A stretch of DNA of 64,000 nt, taken from Geopseudomonas aromaticivorans. Lineage in GTDB: Bacteria; Pseudomonadota; Gammaproteobacteria; Pseudomonadales; Pseudomonadaceae. The notes under the pieces are model-generated. The model was not told the origin of the DNA and ran no database searches. It worked only from the letters and a program-made list of their open reading frames with translations. A program made the position numbers and the translations under genes. The stretch is from the NCBI RefSeq assembly GCF_019097855.1, contig NZ_JAHRGL010000040.1, positions 124,001-188,000 of the forward strand, given 5' to 3'. The stretch's first letter is position 1. Each line of letters opens with the position of its first letter. Shown here piece after piece: positions 23,534 to 33,265 of this stretch.

Positions 23534-24295
23534 ATGCCGCTGCGTTACCTGTTCAAGCAATTGCTGCTGCCGCCGGGCGGCCTGTTCCTGCTCCTGCTGC
23601 TGGCCTGGTGGTGGCGGGCACGGCGTCCGCGCCTGGCGCTGGCCTGTGGCGTGCTCGGCCTGGGCGGGCTGTGGCTGTCGAGCCTGCCGGTGGCGGTCGA
23701 GTGGGGCGGGCGGCTGCTCGAGCGCGAGCCGGCGCTGGCCACGGCCGAGTGGCCGGCCCTGGCGCAGCGCGCCGAGGCCATCGTGGTGCTCGGCGGCGGG
23801 CGCGAGCGCGGCGATCCGGGCTGGGGCGGCGACCAGCCGAGCCTGTCGGCCATGGAGCGGGCGCGCTTCGCTGCGCGCCTGCACAAGGCCAGCGGACTGC
23901 CGCTGCTGGTCAGCGGCGGCCTGCACTACGGCGCGCCTCCCAGCGAGGCCGAGCTGCTGGCCGCGGTGTTGCAGGAGGACTTCGGCGTGGCGGTGCGCTG
24001 GCAGGAAGGCGCGAGCCGCACCACCTGGGAAAACGCCACCCTCAGCGCGCCGCTGCTGCGCGCCGCCGGCGTGCGGCGCATCGTGCTGGTGACCCAGGCT
24101 CCACACATGCCGCGGGCGCGCTGGTGCTTCGAGCGGCTGGGCTTCGCGGTGGTCGCGGCGCCGATGGGCTTTCTCGGCGTGGCCAACGCCCGCCCGTGGG
24201 GCGGCTGGCTGCCGGAGGCCGCCGCGGTGTGGCAGAGCGGCCAGCTGCTCAACGAGGCGGCGGGGCTGCTGGCCTATCCGCTGGTCTATCGCTGA
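23534..24295 (+). CDS. YdcF/DUF218-family membrane protein
   Basis: The 253-residue protein has two N-terminal membrane helices (about 9-25 and 33-50) and then a DUF218 domain: AEAIVVLGGGRERG near 80, LPLLVSGGLHYG, a region with EGASRTTWENATLS, and VTQAPHMPRARWCF. Members such as E. coli ElyC/SanA act in envelope synthesis, but the substrate is not certain. I start at the ATG at 23534, eight bases after GGGAG; an in-frame upstream extension to 23477 lacks signals. It is divergent from leuS and convergent with lnt. Confidence 0.82.
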   Translation: MPLRYLFKQLLLPPGGLFLLLLLAWWWRARRPRLALACGVLGLGGLWLSSLPVAVEWGGRLLEREPALATAEWPALAQRAEAIVVLGGGRERGDPGWGGDQPSLSAMERARFAARLHKASGLPLLVSGGLHYGAPPSEAELLAAVLQEDFGVAVRWQEGASRTTWENATLSAPLLRAAGVRRIVLVTQAPHMPRARWCFERLGFAVVAAPMGFLGVANARPWGGWLPEAAAVWQSGQLLNEAAGLLAYPLVYR

Positions 24296-24299
24296 GCCC

Positions 24300-24318
24300 C
24301 GCCCCCGGCGCCGGGGCG
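24300..24318. terminator. Bidirectional hairpin between ydcF-like gene and lnt
   Basis: CGCCCC (24300-24305) pairs with GGGGCG (24313-24318) in the 36-base gap between two convergent genes. The plus strand continues GAGGCGGTTTGGG; the T-content is low, so terminator function is likely from position rather than from a full motif. Confidence 0.4.
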
Positions 24319-24331
24319 AGGCGGTTTGGGA

Positions 24332-25867
24332 TCAGCCCAGCGCGGCGAACAGCCGGCGCTCGCGGCGGCCGGCGAGCAGCGGCCAGCCGAGCAGCAGGGC
24401 GCACAGGCCGGTCAGCGGCCAGGCGCGCCACTGCAGATAGGGCGTCAGGCCCTGCATCGGCACCACCTCGCCACGCAGCACGGCGCGCTGGAACTGCGGC
24501 ACATGGGCGTCGATGCGCCCCAACGGGTCGATCAGCGCGGTGACGCCGTTGTTGGTGGCGCGGATCATCCAGCGCCCGGCCTCCAGGGCGCGCATCTGCG
24601 CCATCTGCAGGTGCTGCAGCGGACCGATCGAGGTGCCGAACCAGGCGTCGTTGCTCACCGTCAGCAGCAGCTCGCTGCGTGCGGCGAGGCCGGCGGCGAA
24701 CTCCGGGTAGACCACCTCGTAGCAGATGTAGGGGGCGATGCGGTAGCCGCGCGCCTGCAGCATGGGCTGGTCGGCCGGGCCGCGGGCGAAGTCGGACATC
24801 GGCAGGTCGAAGAAGGCGATCAGCCCGCGCAGCAGATCCTGCAGCGGCACGTACTCGCCGAACGGCACCAGCTTCTGCTTGAGGTAGGTGCCTTCGCCCC
24901 GGCCGATCACCTGCACCGCGTTGTAGTAGCGCGGCCGGCCCTCGCCGTCGGCCTGGCGCAGCGGCACGCCGGTGATCAGCGCGGCGTTGCGCTCGCTGGC
25001 GAAGCGGCTCATCACGCTGAGGTAGCCCTCGGCATATTCCTTGAGCACCGGCACCGCGGTTTCCGGCCAGACGTACAGGTCGGCCGGTGCCTCGGCAAAG
25101 GTCAGGTCGCGGTACAGGGCCAGCTGGGCATTGAGCTGCTCGGGGTCCCACTTCATGCTCTGCTCGACATTGCCCTGCATGGCGGCGACCTTGAGCGGCG
25201 CGCCGGCCGGCTGGGTCCAGGCGTGGTCCCGGAGCAGCAGGCCGCCGCCCCAGGTGGCGGCGAGCAGCAGCAGGGCCGTCAGCGCCGACGGCCAGCGCGG
25301 CAGCAGCGCCGGCAGGTTGGCCATCAGCGCCGCAGTCAGCGCCATGCCGAACGACAGCAGCCAGACGCCGCCGAGCGGCGCCAGCCCGGCCAGCGGTCCG
25401 GCGAGCTGGCTGTAACCGATGTACAGCCAGGGGAAGCCGGTGAACAGCCAGCCCCGCAGGGCTTCCTGGGCCAGCCACAGGGCGGCGAAGGCCAGCGCAT
25501 CGGCCAGCGGCGCGCGTTCGCGGCGCAGCCATTTGACCCAGGCCCAGGCCGGCAGTGCAAAGAACAGCGCCAGCCCGGCGCTGAACAGCAGGGTCAGCAG
25601 CCCGGCCAGCGCCGGCGAGGCGGCGCCGTAGTCGTGGATGCTGACATAGACCCAGCTGGTACCGGCGGCGAAGACGCCGAAGCCGTAGCACCAGCCGCGC
25701 GCCAGGGCGGCCCGCGGCCCCAGTCCGCGCAGACCGAGGTAGAACAGGGCCAGCGACAGCAGGCCCAGCGGCCACAGGTCGACGGGCGCCAGGGCCAGCG
25801 GCGTGAGGGCGCCGGCCGCCAGCGCAAGCAGGTGACCCGGCCAGCCGGGGCGGGTGATCCAGCGCAT
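24332..25867 (-). CDS. lnt: Apolipoprotein N-acyltransferase
   Basis: Lnt (511 residues) adds the third acyl chain to lipoproteins in the inner membrane. About six membrane helices precede a nitrilase-like periplasmic domain. The catalytic triad is visible: E269 (YVWPETAVP), K330 (YLKQKLVPFGEYVP) and C382 (APYICYEVVYPEF). A last helix is near the C-terminus. It is the last gene of the miaB-ybeZ-ybeY-ybeX-lnt run, though 241 bases with repeats separate it from ybeX. Confidence 0.96.
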   Translation of the reverse strand: MRWITRPGWPGHLLALAAGALTPLALAPVDLWPLGLLSLALFYLGLRGLGPRAALARGWCYGFGVFAAGTSWVYVSIHDYGAASPALAGLLTLLFSAGLALFFALPAWAWVKWLRRERAPLADALAFAALWLAQEALRGWLFTGFPWLYIGYSQLAGPLAGLAPLGGVWLLSFGMALTAALMANLPALLPRWPSALTALLLLAATWGGGLLLRDHAWTQPAGAPLKVAAMQGNVEQSMKWDPEQLNAQLALYRDLTFAEAPADLYVWPETAVPVLKEYAEGYLSVMSRFASERNAALITGVPLRQADGEGRPRYYNAVQVIGRGEGTYLKQKLVPFGEYVPLQDLLRGLIAFFDLPMSDFARGPADQPMLQARGYRIAPYICYEVVYPEFAAGLAARSELLLTVSNDAWFGTSIGPLQHLQMAQMRALEAGRWMIRATNNGVTALIDPLGRIDAHVPQFQRAVLRGEVVPMQGLTPYLQWRAWPLTGLCALLLGWPLLAGRRERRLFAALG

Positions 25868-25957
25868 GGGAATTCCTTGGCAGAGAGAGGCGGGGGCAGC
25901 TTAATGGAGCCGCGGGCGCCCGGCTAGCACGGGCGTGGGGAAGGCGAGGCGATACCG

Positions 25958-25985
25958 GCATCCCCAGGCAGGAACCTGGGGATGC
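25958..25985. other. 11-bp inverted repeat between ybeX and lnt
   Basis: GCATCCCCAGG (25958-25968) and CCTGGGGATGC (25975-25985) are perfect arms around CAGGAA. It does not resemble the GTAGGG repeats. No T-tract follows on either strand. The remaining part of this 241-base gap shows only a REP-like unit at 26045-26098. Confidence 0.5.
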
Positions 25986-26044
25986 TCGGCGCGCAGGGTG
26001 GGAAGCGGCCACAGGCCTTGCCCACCGCATGACGCAGCGTTCCC

Positions 26045-26098
26045 GTGGAAAATCGCTGCGCGAGTTTTCCACGGGGTGGCCATCCAGCCTACGCTGCG
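26045..26098. repeat. Composite REP-like element
   Basis: GTGGAAAATCGCTGCGCG with GAGTTTTCCAC (26045-26072) is the same palindrome as at 7397. It is joined directly to GGGGTGGCCATCCAGCCTACG (26073-26093), a decayed copy of the short GTAGGGTGG/CCACCCTAC unit seen at 50193. Two repeat types are thus fused between ybeX and lnt. Confidence 0.65.
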
Positions 26099-26108
26099 CG
26101 CGCCAGCC

Positions 26109-26948
26109 TCAGCGCACCAGCGGCGTCACCCGCAGCAGGTGGATGCGCCGGCTGTCGGCATTCACCACGCGGAAGCGGAAGCCGCCGATGTCGGTCACTT
26201 CGTTGCGCTTGGGCATGTGGCCGAAGGTGCTCATCACCACGCCGCCGATGGTGTCGAAGTCGTCCTCGGCGAAGGTCGTGGCGAAGGATTCGTTGAAGTC
26301 CTCCACCGGGGTCAGCGCCTTGACGATGAAGTCGCCGCTGGGCAGCGCCTTGATGTAGCTGTCCTCCTCGACGTCGTGCTCGTCCTCGATGTCGCCGACG
26401 ATCTGCTCCAGCACGTCCTCGATGGTCACCAGGCCGGCCACGCCGCCGTATTCGTCGATGACGATGGCCATGTGGTTGCGATTGGCGCGGAACTCGCGCA
26501 GCAGCACGTTGAGGCGCTTGGACTCGGGGACGAAGGTGGCCGGGCGCATCAGCTTGTGCAGGTCGAAGGCCTGTTCGCTGCCGTGCAGCAGCAGCGGCAA
26601 CAGGTCCTTGGCCAGCAGGATGCCGACGACTTCATCGAGGTTCTCGCCGATCACCGGGTAGCGCGAATGGGCGGCGTCGATCACCGCCGGGAGGAACTCC
26701 TGGGGGCTCTGGCAGGCCTTGATGGTGATGATCTGCGAGCGCGGGATCATGATGTCGCGCACCTGCAGATCGGCGACCTGGATGGCGCCCTCGACGATCG
26801 CCAGCGCTTCGGTGTCGAGCAGCTTGTTCTCATGGGCTTCGCGCAGGACTTCGAGGAGCTCCTGGCGGCTTTTCGGCTCATGGGAAAACGCCTGGGTGAT
26901 TCTTTCCAGCCAGGACCTCTGCCCCTGGCTCGATCGGTCTTCGCTCAT
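26109..26948 (-). CDS. ybeX: CorC/YbeX-type CBS-domain protein
   Basis: The 279-residue cytosolic protein has two CBS domains (about 67-130, VRDIMIPRSQIITI, and 130-190, MRPATFVPESKRLNVLL with IVIDEYGGVAGLVTIEDVLE) and a C-terminal CorC_HlyC transporter-associated domain. Family members are linked to magnesium/cobalt efflux and, in E. coli, to ribosome metabolism together with YbeY and YbeZ. It starts six bases after the ybeY stop. Confidence 0.93.
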   Translation of the reverse strand: MSEDRSSQGQRSWLERITQAFSHEPKSRQELLEVLREAHENKLLDTEALAIVEGAIQVADLQVRDIMIPRSQIITIKACQSPQEFLPAVIDAAHSRYPVIGENLDEVVGILLAKDLLPLLLHGSEQAFDLHKLMRPATFVPESKRLNVLLREFRANRNHMAIVIDEYGGVAGLVTIEDVLEQIVGDIEDEHDVEEDSYIKALPSGDFIVKALTPVEDFNESFATTFAEDDFDTIGGVVMSTFGHMPKRNEVTDIGGFRFRVVNADSRRIHLLRVTPLVR

Positions 26949-26954
26949 GTGTCC

Positions 26955-27419
26955 TTACTCTTCGTCACACGCATAGGGATCGGGATAGCCCAGTTCGGCG
27001 AGCAACTGCCGCTCCAGTGCTTCCATTTCCTCGGCTTCGTCGTCGTCGATATGGTCGTAGCCGAGCAGGTGCAGGCAGCCGTGGATGGTCAGGTGCGCCC
27101 AGTGGGCGTCCAGGCTCTTGCCCTGCTCCCCGGCCTCGCGGGCGACCACCTGGGCGCAGATCACCAGGTCGCCGAGCAGCGGGATGTCCAGCAGGCCGTC
27201 GGGGACTTCGGCCGGGAACGACAGCACGTTGGTGGCGTAGTCCTTGCCGCGCCAGGTGTGGTTCAGCTCGCGGCCTTCGGCTTCGTCGACGATGCGGATG
27301 GTCAGCTCAGACGGCGCAGTGCGCTGGCGCAGGGCCAGTTCGCACCAGCGGCGCAGCTGGGCTTCGTCCGGCAGATCGCCGGCCGTGGTGGCCAGCTGCA
27401 GATCCAGTTCAATCTGCAT
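26955..27419 (-). CDS. ybeY: Endoribonuclease YbeY
   Basis: The 154-residue zinc-dependent RNase acts in 16S rRNA 3'-end maturation and ribosome quality control. The metal site [11 protein letters not shown] is near residue 115, and TNVLSFPAE near 65 is also typical. Its first 11 bases overlap the end of ybeZ, and ybeX follows directly, so the three are one translation unit. Confidence 0.96.
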   Translation of the reverse strand: MQIELDLQLATTAGDLPDEAQLRRWCELALRQRTAPSELTIRIVDEAEGRELNHTWRGKDYATNVLSFPAEVPDGLLDIPLLGDLVICAQVVAREAGEQGKSLDAHWAHLTIHGCLHLLGYDHIDDDEAEEMEALERQLLAELGYPDPYACDEE

Positions 27420-28431
27420 GGCGGCCGTCCCTTGCGGTGTCGTTGACCTTGTCGGGCTTGCCTTGCAGGCGATGCTCGTAGCGGTCGTAGGCCTCGACGA
27501 TGCGTTGCACCAGCGGGTGGCGCACCACGTCCTTGGCCTTGAAGTGGGTGAAGCTGATCCCCGGCACGTCGCGCAGCACCTCGACCACGTGGGCGAGACC
27601 CGACTTGGTGCCGCGCGGCAGGTCGACCTGGGTGACGTCGCCGGTGATCACCGCGGTGGAGCCGAAGCCGATGCGGGTGAGGAACATCTTCATCTGCTCG
27701 AGGGTGGTGTTCTGGCTTTCGTCGAGGATGATGAAGCTGTTGTTCAGCGTGCGCCCGCGCATGTAGGCCAGCGGGGCGATCTCGATCACCTGCTTCTCGA
27801 TCAGCTTGGCCACCTGCTCGAAGCCGAGCATCTCGTAGAGGGCGTCGTACAGCGGGCGCAGGTAGGGGTCGATCTTCTGCGCCAGGTCGCCGGGCAGGAA
27901 GCCGAGCTTCTCGCCGGCTTCCACCGCCGGGCGCACCAGCAGGATGCGGCGCACCTGCTCGCGCTCCAGGGCGTCCACCGCGCAGGCCACCGCCAGGTAG
28001 GTCTTGCCGGTGCCGGCCGGGCCGATGCCGAAGTTGATGTCGTTGTCGAGGATCGCCTTGACGTAGCGCTGCTGGTTGGCGCCGCGCGGGGTGATGTGCA
28101 CCTTGCGGGTCTTCAGCGTCACCGTCGGCGTATGCCCGGGCAGGGCGATGTCTTCGAGCCCCGACTCCTGCAGGAACAGATGGACCATTTCGGGCGTCAG
28201 GTCGGTGCCGGTGTGGGTTTCGCGGTACAGGCGGCGCAGCAGACGCTCGGCAGTCTGGCTGCGCTGGGCGTCGCCGACCAGCTCGAACTGGTTGCCGCGG
28301 TTGCGGATCTCTAGGCCCAAGCGCTGCTCGATCAAGCGCAGGTGCTCGTCGAACTGTCCGCAGAGGTTGGCGAAGCGGCGTGCTTCGAAGGGTTCCAGGA
28401 TAAAGCGATGGTGTTCCAGGGGTGCGTTCAA
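27409..28431 (-). CDS. ybeZ: PhoH-family ATPase YbeZ
   Basis: YbeZ (about 340 residues) is a PhoH-type nucleotide hydrolase that works with YbeY. Walker A is [13 protein letters not shown], Walker B is [11 protein letters not shown], and an N-terminal KH-like region precedes them. No ATG is available near the family start. I choose the TTG at 28431 because the product then begins [20 protein letters not shown], like other pseudomonad YbeZ proteins; a TTG at 28509 would add 26 unrelated residues. It lies 124 bases after miaB. Confidence 0.92.
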   Translation of the reverse strand: MNAPLEHHRFILEPFEARRFANLCGQFDEHLRLIEQRLGLEIRNRGNQFELVGDAQRSQTAERLLRRLYRETHTGTDLTPEMVHLFLQESGLEDIALPGHTPTVTLKTRKVHITPRGANQQRYVKAILDNDINFGIGPAGTGKTYLAVACAVDALEREQVRRILLVRPAVEAGEKLGFLPGDLAQKIDPYLRPLYDALYEMLGFEQVAKLIEKQVIEIAPLAYMRGRTLNNSFIILDESQNTTLEQMKMFLTRIGFGSTAVITGDVTQVDLPRGTKSGLAHVVEVLRDVPGISFTHFKAKDVVRHPLVQRIVEAYDRYEHRLQGKPDKVNDTARDGRHAD

Positions 28432-28555
28432 GGTCTTCTGTTGGCCGCCGTTCGGCTGGGGGAATGGACGAAGAATAACCGCAGGGGCCCGAGGGGGAAA
28501 GCCTGCCAATGGTGGATAAGTCGCGCGGCGCCCGTGGCGGACGCCGCGCGAGGGC

Positions 28556-29896
28556 TCAGGCGCCGGCGGCGTCGACCAGGGTGCCGCGCAGCGAGTGCGG
28601 CAGCGCCTCGTCGATGTGCACGTCGACGAACTGGCCGATCAGGCGCGGGTTGCTGGCGCGGAAGTTGACCACCCGGTTGTTCTCGGTGCGGCCCTGCAGC
28701 ATGCCCGGGTCCTTCTTCGAGTAGTCGCTGACCAGGATGCGCTGCACGCTGCCGACCATGCGCCGGCTGTTCTCGAAGCCCTGCTGGTTGAGGCGCTGCT
28801 GGAGGATGGCCAGGCGCTGCTTCTTCACCTCCTCCGGGGTGTCGTCGGCCAGGTCGGCCGCGGGGGTGCCGGGGCGGGCGCTGTAGACGAAGGAGTAGGA
28901 GAAGTCGAAGCCGACGTCCTCGATCAGCTTCATGGTCTGCTCGAAGTCCTTCTCGGTTTCGCCGGGGAAGCCGACGATGAAGTCCGAGCTGATGCAGATG
29001 TCCGGCACCGCCGCCTTGAGCTTGCGGATGCGCGACTTGTATTCCAGTGTGGTGTGGTTGCGCTTCATCGCCGCCAGGATGCGGTCGGAGCCGGACTGCA
29101 CCGGCAGGTGCAGGTACTTCACCAGCTTGGGAATCTCGGCGTGGGCCTGGATGATGGCGTCGGAGAACTCCAGCGGATGGCTGGTGGTGTAGCGGATGCG
29201 GTCGATGCCGTCGATGGTCGCCACCGCGTGCAGCAGTTCGGCGAAGTCGGCGATGCGCCCGCCACCGGCGTCACCGCGGTAGCCGTTGACGTTCTGGCCG
29301 AGCAGGGTCACCTCGCGCACGCCGTTCTCGGCCAGGTGCAGGATCTCGCCGAGCACGTCGGCCAGCGGCCGGCTGACTTCCTCGCCGCGGGTGTAGGGCA
29401 CCACGCAGAAGGCGCAGTACTTGCTGCAGCCTTCCATCACCGAGACGAAGGCGTTGGGGCCGTCGACGCGCGGCTCGGGCAGGCGGTCGAACTTCTCGAT
29501 CTCGGGGAAGGAAATGTCCACCTGCGGCTGCTGGGTGCTGCGCGCGGCGTCGATCATCTCCGGCAGGCGGTGCAGGGTCTGCGGGCCGAACACCACGTCG
29601 ACGTAGGGCGCGCGCTCGCGGATCGCCGCGCCTTCCTGGCTGGCCACGCAGCCGCCGACGCCGATCACCAGCGCCGGGTTCTGCTGCTTCAGTTCGCGCC
29701 AGCGGCCGAGCTGGGAGAACACCCGGTCCTGGGCCTTCTCGCGGATCGAACAGGTGTTGAGCAGGATGACGTCGGCCTCTTCGGGGCGCTCGGTCAGCTC
29801 CAGGGCTTGATGTTCGCCCAGCAGGTCGGCCATGCGCGAGCTGTCGTACTCGTTCATCTGGCAGCCGTGGGTTTCGATGAAAAGCTTCTTGGCCAT
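28556..29896 (-). CDS. miaB: tRNA methylthiotransferase MiaB
   Basis: MiaB (446 residues) is a radical-SAM enzyme that adds methylthio to isopentenyl-adenosine 37 in tRNA. The UPF0004 domain carries C12, C49 and C83 for one [4Fe-4S] cluster, and the radical-SAM cluster is C157/C161/C164 (CSKYCAFC). A C-terminal TRAM domain includes [11 protein letters not shown]. It heads the miaB-ybeZYX-lnt series. Confidence 0.97.
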   Translation of the reverse strand: MAKKLFIETHGCQMNEYDSSRMADLLGEHQALELTERPEEADVILLNTCSIREKAQDRVFSQLGRWRELKQQNPALVIGVGGCVASQEGAAIRERAPYVDVVFGPQTLHRLPEMIDAARSTQQPQVDISFPEIEKFDRLPEPRVDGPNAFVSVMEGCSKYCAFCVVPYTRGEEVSRPLADVLGEILHLAENGVREVTLLGQNVNGYRGDAGGGRIADFAELLHAVATIDGIDRIRYTTSHPLEFSDAIIQAHAEIPKLVKYLHLPVQSGSDRILAAMKRNHTTLEYKSRIRKLKAAVPDICISSDFIVGFPGETEKDFEQTMKLIEDVGFDFSYSFVYSARPGTPAADLADDTPEEVKKQRLAILQQRLNQQGFENSRRMVGSVQRILVSDYSKKDPGMLQGRTENNRVVNFRASNPRLIGQFVDVHIDEALPHSLRGTLVDAAGA

Positions 29897-30026
29897 GGGT
29901 GCTCGTCGGGAAAATCAGTGAGCCGCGCATTATAGGGAGTGGGGCGCAGCCTTCCTAGGCTTGGCCGCCGGGAGGATGTGCTAGGATGCGCGCCCTTCCC
30001 GCAAGTCCCCGTTGGTCCAGCGATCC

Positions 30027-30359
30027 ATGAGCAAGCCCGCGCCCATCTTCAAGGTGATTTTCCTCAACCAGGGTCAGGTATTCGAGATGTATGCCAAGGC
30101 CATCTACCAGAGCGACCTGTGGGGGTTCCTGGAGATCGAGGAGTTCGTCTTCGGCGAGCGCAGCCAGTTGGTGGTCGATCCCAGCGAGGAGAAGCTCAAG
30201 GCGCAGTTCGACGGCGTGCTGCGCAGCTTCGTGCCGATGCACGCCATCGTGCGCATCGACGAGGTGGAGCGCCTGGGCACGGCGAAGATCAGCGAGGCCA
30301 AGGGCGGCAGCAATGTCATGCCGTTCCCCATGCCGCCGATGCCGGATCGCAACGGCTGA
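30027..30359 (+). CDS. DUF1820 family protein
   Basis: A 110-residue conserved pseudomonad protein with no known function (MSKPAPIFKVIFLNQGQVFE). It has a compact mixed alpha/beta pattern, no signal and no membrane segment, and ends in a proline/methionine-rich tail (MPFPMPPMPDRNG). An extended -10 box, TGCTAGGAT, at 29979-29987 is about 40 bases before the start. It is divergent from miaB. Confidence 0.8.
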   Translation: MSKPAPIFKVIFLNQGQVFEMYAKAIYQSDLWGFLEIEEFVFGERSQLVVDPSEEKLKAQFDGVLRSFVPMHAIVRIDEVERLGTAKISEAKGGSNVMPFPMPPMPDRNG

Positions 30360-30376
30360 AGGCATCAGCCGGGTAG

Positions 30377-30453
30377 GTAGATAACTCGCGTAGCGATTTT
30401 CCACCATTCCCCGCAGCGTGGTCTGGCGTTGGACAATCGCTCTGCGCAAGACT
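30377..30453. repeat. Degenerate REP-like pair
   Basis: GTAGATAACTCGCGTAGCGA followed by TTTTCCACC (30377-30405) and TTGGACAATCGCTCTGCGCA (30430-30449) are weak relatives of the AAAATCGCTGCGCGAGTTTT family in inverted arrangement. They fill the gap between two convergent genes. Confidence 0.5.
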
Positions 30454-31002
30454 TCAGGGCAGCGGCGCGAACGGTGAGCGGGTGTCGCTGGCCTGCAGTT
30501 CCTGCAGGTAGTTGCGGAAGATCTCGCCGAGTACGCGGTTGGCGCGCTCCAGCTGCTCGCGGTCCATCTGCTCGGCCACCTGGTCGGCGCTGTCCATCGC
30601 CTCCTCCGAACCATTGACCGCCGCCATCTTCAGCACGATGTAGGCCTGCATGGCGCTCGCCGGCACGCCTTCGCCGTGCCAGAACAGCGTGCCCAGGCGC
30701 AGTTGCGCCTCGGCATGACCCTGCAGGGACGCCTGCTCGTACCAGTGCACGGCCTGCGGCAGATCCTGTGGGTGACGGCTGGCATCGTAGAAGTATTCGC
30801 CCAGCTCGTACTGCGCCTGGCTGTCGCCGCCCTCGGCGAGGCGGCGGCATTGCGCCAGGGCCTGTTCGAGATCTTCCGGGCGGGTGTCGAGCACGCAACT
30901 GCCGTCGGCGGGAATCAGCAGGGAGTTGTCTCCTGCATGGCCTAGCAGCGGGGTGGTCAGCAACAGGCAGCCCATCAGCAGGGTGCGGCCAGCACGGTTC
31001 AT
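30454..31002 (-). CDS. Exported Sel1/TPR-repeat protein
   Basis: The 182-residue protein has a signal peptide (MNRAGRTLLMGCLLLTTPLL, cleaved near GHA-GDN) and Sel1-like repeats: GDSQAQYELGEYFYD, AVHWYEQASLQGHAEAQLRL and GTLFWHGEGV. Sel1 repeats mediate protein contacts. The start at 31002 is chosen for its signal peptide. It probably resides in the periplasm. Function unknown. Confidence 0.82.
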   Translation of the reverse strand: MNRAGRTLLMGCLLLTTPLLGHAGDNSLLIPADGSCVLDTRPEDLEQALAQCRRLAEGGDSQAQYELGEYFYDASRHPQDLPQAVHWYEQASLQGHAEAQLRLGTLFWHGEGVPASAMQAYIVLKMAAVNGSEEAMDSADQVAEQMDREQLERANRVLGEIFRNYLQELQASDTRSPFAPLP

Positions 31003-31159
31003 GGCGGTCGGACATCTCCCCTGGGTCAACGGGCCAGGAAGCCCGGCCGGCGCAGTGCGCCAGCATTCACATTATGAAATAAGCCGGCGGGTCATGACAG
31101 GCCCTGAACGGCTTTTCCTGCTGGCGATGTGCCTGCAGAGCCCAAGAATAGCCGGGTTT

Positions 31160-31196
31160 GCCCTGCGGCGGCCCATTATGTGGGCCGCCGCAGGGC
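31160..31196 (-). terminator. 15-bp hairpin after hemL
   Basis: GCCCTGCGGCGGCCC (31160-31174) and GGGCCGCCGCAGGGC (31182-31196) are perfect arms around ATTATGT, starting four bases after the hemL stop on the minus strand. No T-tract follows in that direction (AAACCCGG), so it may stop transcription weakly or protect the 3' end of the hemL message. Confidence 0.6.
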
Positions 31197-31200
31197 CGCT

Positions 31201-32490
31201 TCAGGCCTTTTTCAGCGCCGCGAAGGCACGCTCGGCGGCGTCGAGGGTGATCTTCAGCTCGGCCTCGCCATGGGCGATGGAGGTGAAGCCGGCTTCATAT
31301 GCGCTGGGGGCTAGATAGACGCCGCCGTCCAGCATCAGGTGGAAGAAGCGCTTGAAGCGCTCGGCATCGCTGGCCATCACGTCGGCGAAGGTGACGATGT
31401 CGTCTGCCGCGCTGAAGTACAGGCCGAACATGCCGCCCACCTGGGTGGTGACGAACGGGATGCCGGCGGCATCGGCGCGCTGCTGCAGGCCGTCGAGCAT
31501 GCGCGCGGTGTAGTCGCTCAGTTCGGCGTGAAAGCCCGGGCGGCTGATCAGCTTGAGGGTGGTCAGGCCGGCGGCCATTGCCAGCGGGTTGCCGGACAGG
31601 GTGCCGGCCTGGTAGACCGGGCCGAGCGGGGCGATGCATTCCATGATCGCGCGCTTGCCGCCGAAGCAGCCGACCGGCATGCCGCCGCCGACGATCTTGC
31701 CGAAGGTCGACAGGTCCGGGGTGACGCCATAGTGCGCCTGGGCGCCGCCGAGGGCGACGCGAAAGCCGGTCATCACCTCGTCGAAGATCAGCACCACGCC
31801 GTGCTGGTCGCACAGCGCGCGCAGGCCTTCGAGGAAGCCCGGCGCCGGCGGCACGCAGTTCATGTTGCCGGCGACCGGCTCGACGATGATGCACGCCACT
31901 TCCTGGCCGACTTCCTGCAGCGTGGCGGCCACCTCGGCGAGGTCGTTGTAGGCCAGGGTCAGGGTGTGCTTGGCGAAGGCTGCCGGCACCCCGGCGGAGC
32001 TGGGCACGCCCTGGGTCAGCGCGCCGGAGCCGGCCTTGACCAGCAGGCTGTCGGAGTGGCCGTGGTAGCAGCCCTCGAACTTGATGATGCTGTCGCGACC
32101 GGTGTAGCCGCGCGCCAGGCGGATCGCGCTCATGGTCGCCTCGGTACCGGAGCTGACCATGCGCACCATCTCCATCGACGGCACCAGGGAGCAGATCAGC
32201 TCGGCCATCTCGGTTTCCATGGCGGTCGGCGCGCCGTAGGACAGGCCGTGCTCCAGCTGGCGGCGCACCGCGTCGAGCACGTCCGGGTGGCTGTGGCCGA
32301 GGATCATCGGGCCCCAGGAGCCGACGTAGTCCACATAGCGCTTATCGTCCTCGTCGACGACGTAGGCGCCGGCGGCGTGCTTGAAGAACAGCGGCGTGCC
32401 GCCGACGCTGCGGAAGGCGCGCACCGGCGAGTTGACGCCGCCGGGGATGTGCTTCTGGGCGTTGCTGAACAGGATTTCGGAGCGGGACAT
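31201..32490 (-). CDS. hemL: Glutamate-1-semialdehyde 2,1-aminomutase
   Basis: HemL (429 residues) makes 5-aminolevulinate for haem synthesis. The PLP lysine is K265 ([13 protein letters not shown]), the same number as in E. coli, with [18 protein letters not shown] and the cofactor-ring segment [10 protein letters not shown]. The N-terminus [20 protein letters not shown] is canonical. It is followed upstream (towards thiE) by a perfect REP-like pair. Confidence 0.98.
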   Translation of the reverse strand: MSRSEILFSNAQKHIPGGVNSPVRAFRSVGGTPLFFKHAAGAYVVDEDDKRYVDYVGSWGPMILGHSHPDVLDAVRRQLEHGLSYGAPTAMETEMAELICSLVPSMEMVRMVSSGTEATMSAIRLARGYTGRDSIIKFEGCYHGHSDSLLVKAGSGALTQGVPSSAGVPAAFAKHTLTLAYNDLAEVAATLQEVGQEVACIIVEPVAGNMNCVPPAPGFLEGLRALCDQHGVVLIFDEVMTGFRVALGGAQAHYGVTPDLSTFGKIVGGGMPVGCFGGKRAIMECIAPLGPVYQAGTLSGNPLAMAAGLTTLKLISRPGFHAELSDYTARMLDGLQQRADAAGIPFVTTQVGGMFGLYFSAADDIVTFADVMASDAERFKRFFHLMLDGGVYLAPSAYEAGFTSIAHGEAELKITLDAAERAFAALKKA

Positions 32491-32537
32491 GGGGGCCTCT
32501 CGAGTCGGGGCGGGAACGGGGCAAGCTCATTCATGTC

Positions 32538-32595
32538 CTGTAGGGGCGAATTCATTCGCCTTGACGTACAGCGGGCGAATGAATTCGCCCCTACA
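32538..32595. repeat. Perfect 23-bp inverted pair, GTAGGGGCGAATTCATTCGCC family
   Basis: Two arms, 32538-32560 and 32573-32595, are exact inverse copies; each contains GTAGGGGCGAATTCATTCG, itself partly palindromic (CGAATTCATTCG). The 12-base spacer is TTGACGTACAGC. A second, less perfect pair of this family is at 44822-44880. It separates hemL from thiE. Confidence 0.85.
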
Positions 32596-32602
32596 GGGAA
32601 AG

Positions 32603-33229
32603 TCAGTCGAACAGGGCGCTGAAGGCGCGCGCGCGGCGCTCGACTTCGGCGGCGCTGTCGGCGGCGAACAGGGCGTGGATCACCGCCACCATGCTGGCGC
32701 CGCGGGCGACCAGCTCGGGGGCGCTGTCCAGGGTCACGCCGCCGATGGCGACGATCGGCAGGCGAAAGCGTGCGCGGGCCTGCTCGAGCAGCTCAAGGGT
32801 GGCCGCCGGGGCGCCGGGCTTGGTCTGCGAATTGAAGAAGCGCCCGAAGGCGATGTAGCTGGCGCCTTCCTGGCGGGCCTGTTCGGCCAGTTCCAGTTGG
32901 GCGTGGCAGGTGGCGCCGAGGAGCGCGTGGCGGCCGAGCAAGGCACGCGCCGCGGCCAGCGAGCCGTCGCTCTGCCCCAGGTGCACGCCGACGCCCAGGC
33001 GCGCGGCCAGCTCGGCATCGTCGTTGATGATCAGCTGCGCGCCGTGGCGCAGGCACAGCTCGCGCAGGGCCTCGGCCTGGCGCAGGCGGCGCGCGGCATC
33101 CTCGGACTTGTCGCGGTATTGCAGCAGTTTCGCACCCCCGCGCAGCGCCGCTTCGACGTAGGGCAGCAGGCGGCCCCCGTCCAGCAGCTGGCTGTCGGTG
33201 ATGGCGTAGAGTCCGCGCAGGGTTTTCAT
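32603..33229 (-). CDS. thiE: Thiamine-phosphate synthase
   Basis: ThiE (208 residues) joins the pyrimidine and thiazole phosphates to thiamine phosphate. Diphosphate- and metal-binding segments are visible: [33 protein letters not shown], and [16 protein letters not shown] followed by [15 protein letters not shown]. The start at 33229 gives the usual [12 protein letters not shown]. It is downstream of thiD with a 36-base gap. Confidence 0.96.
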   Translation of the reverse strand: MKTLRGLYAITDSQLLDGGRLLPYVEAALRGGAKLLQYRDKSEDAARRLRQAEALRELCLRHGAQLIINDDAELAARLGVGVHLGQSDGSLAAARALLGRHALLGATCHAQLELAEQARQEGASYIAFGRFFNSQTKPGAPAATLELLEQARARFRLPIVAIGGVTLDSAPELVARGASMVAVIHALFAADSAAEVERRARAFSALFD

Positions 33230-33265
33230 CGGCGCTATTCCAGGCAGAAGGTCACGGCACAAGGG

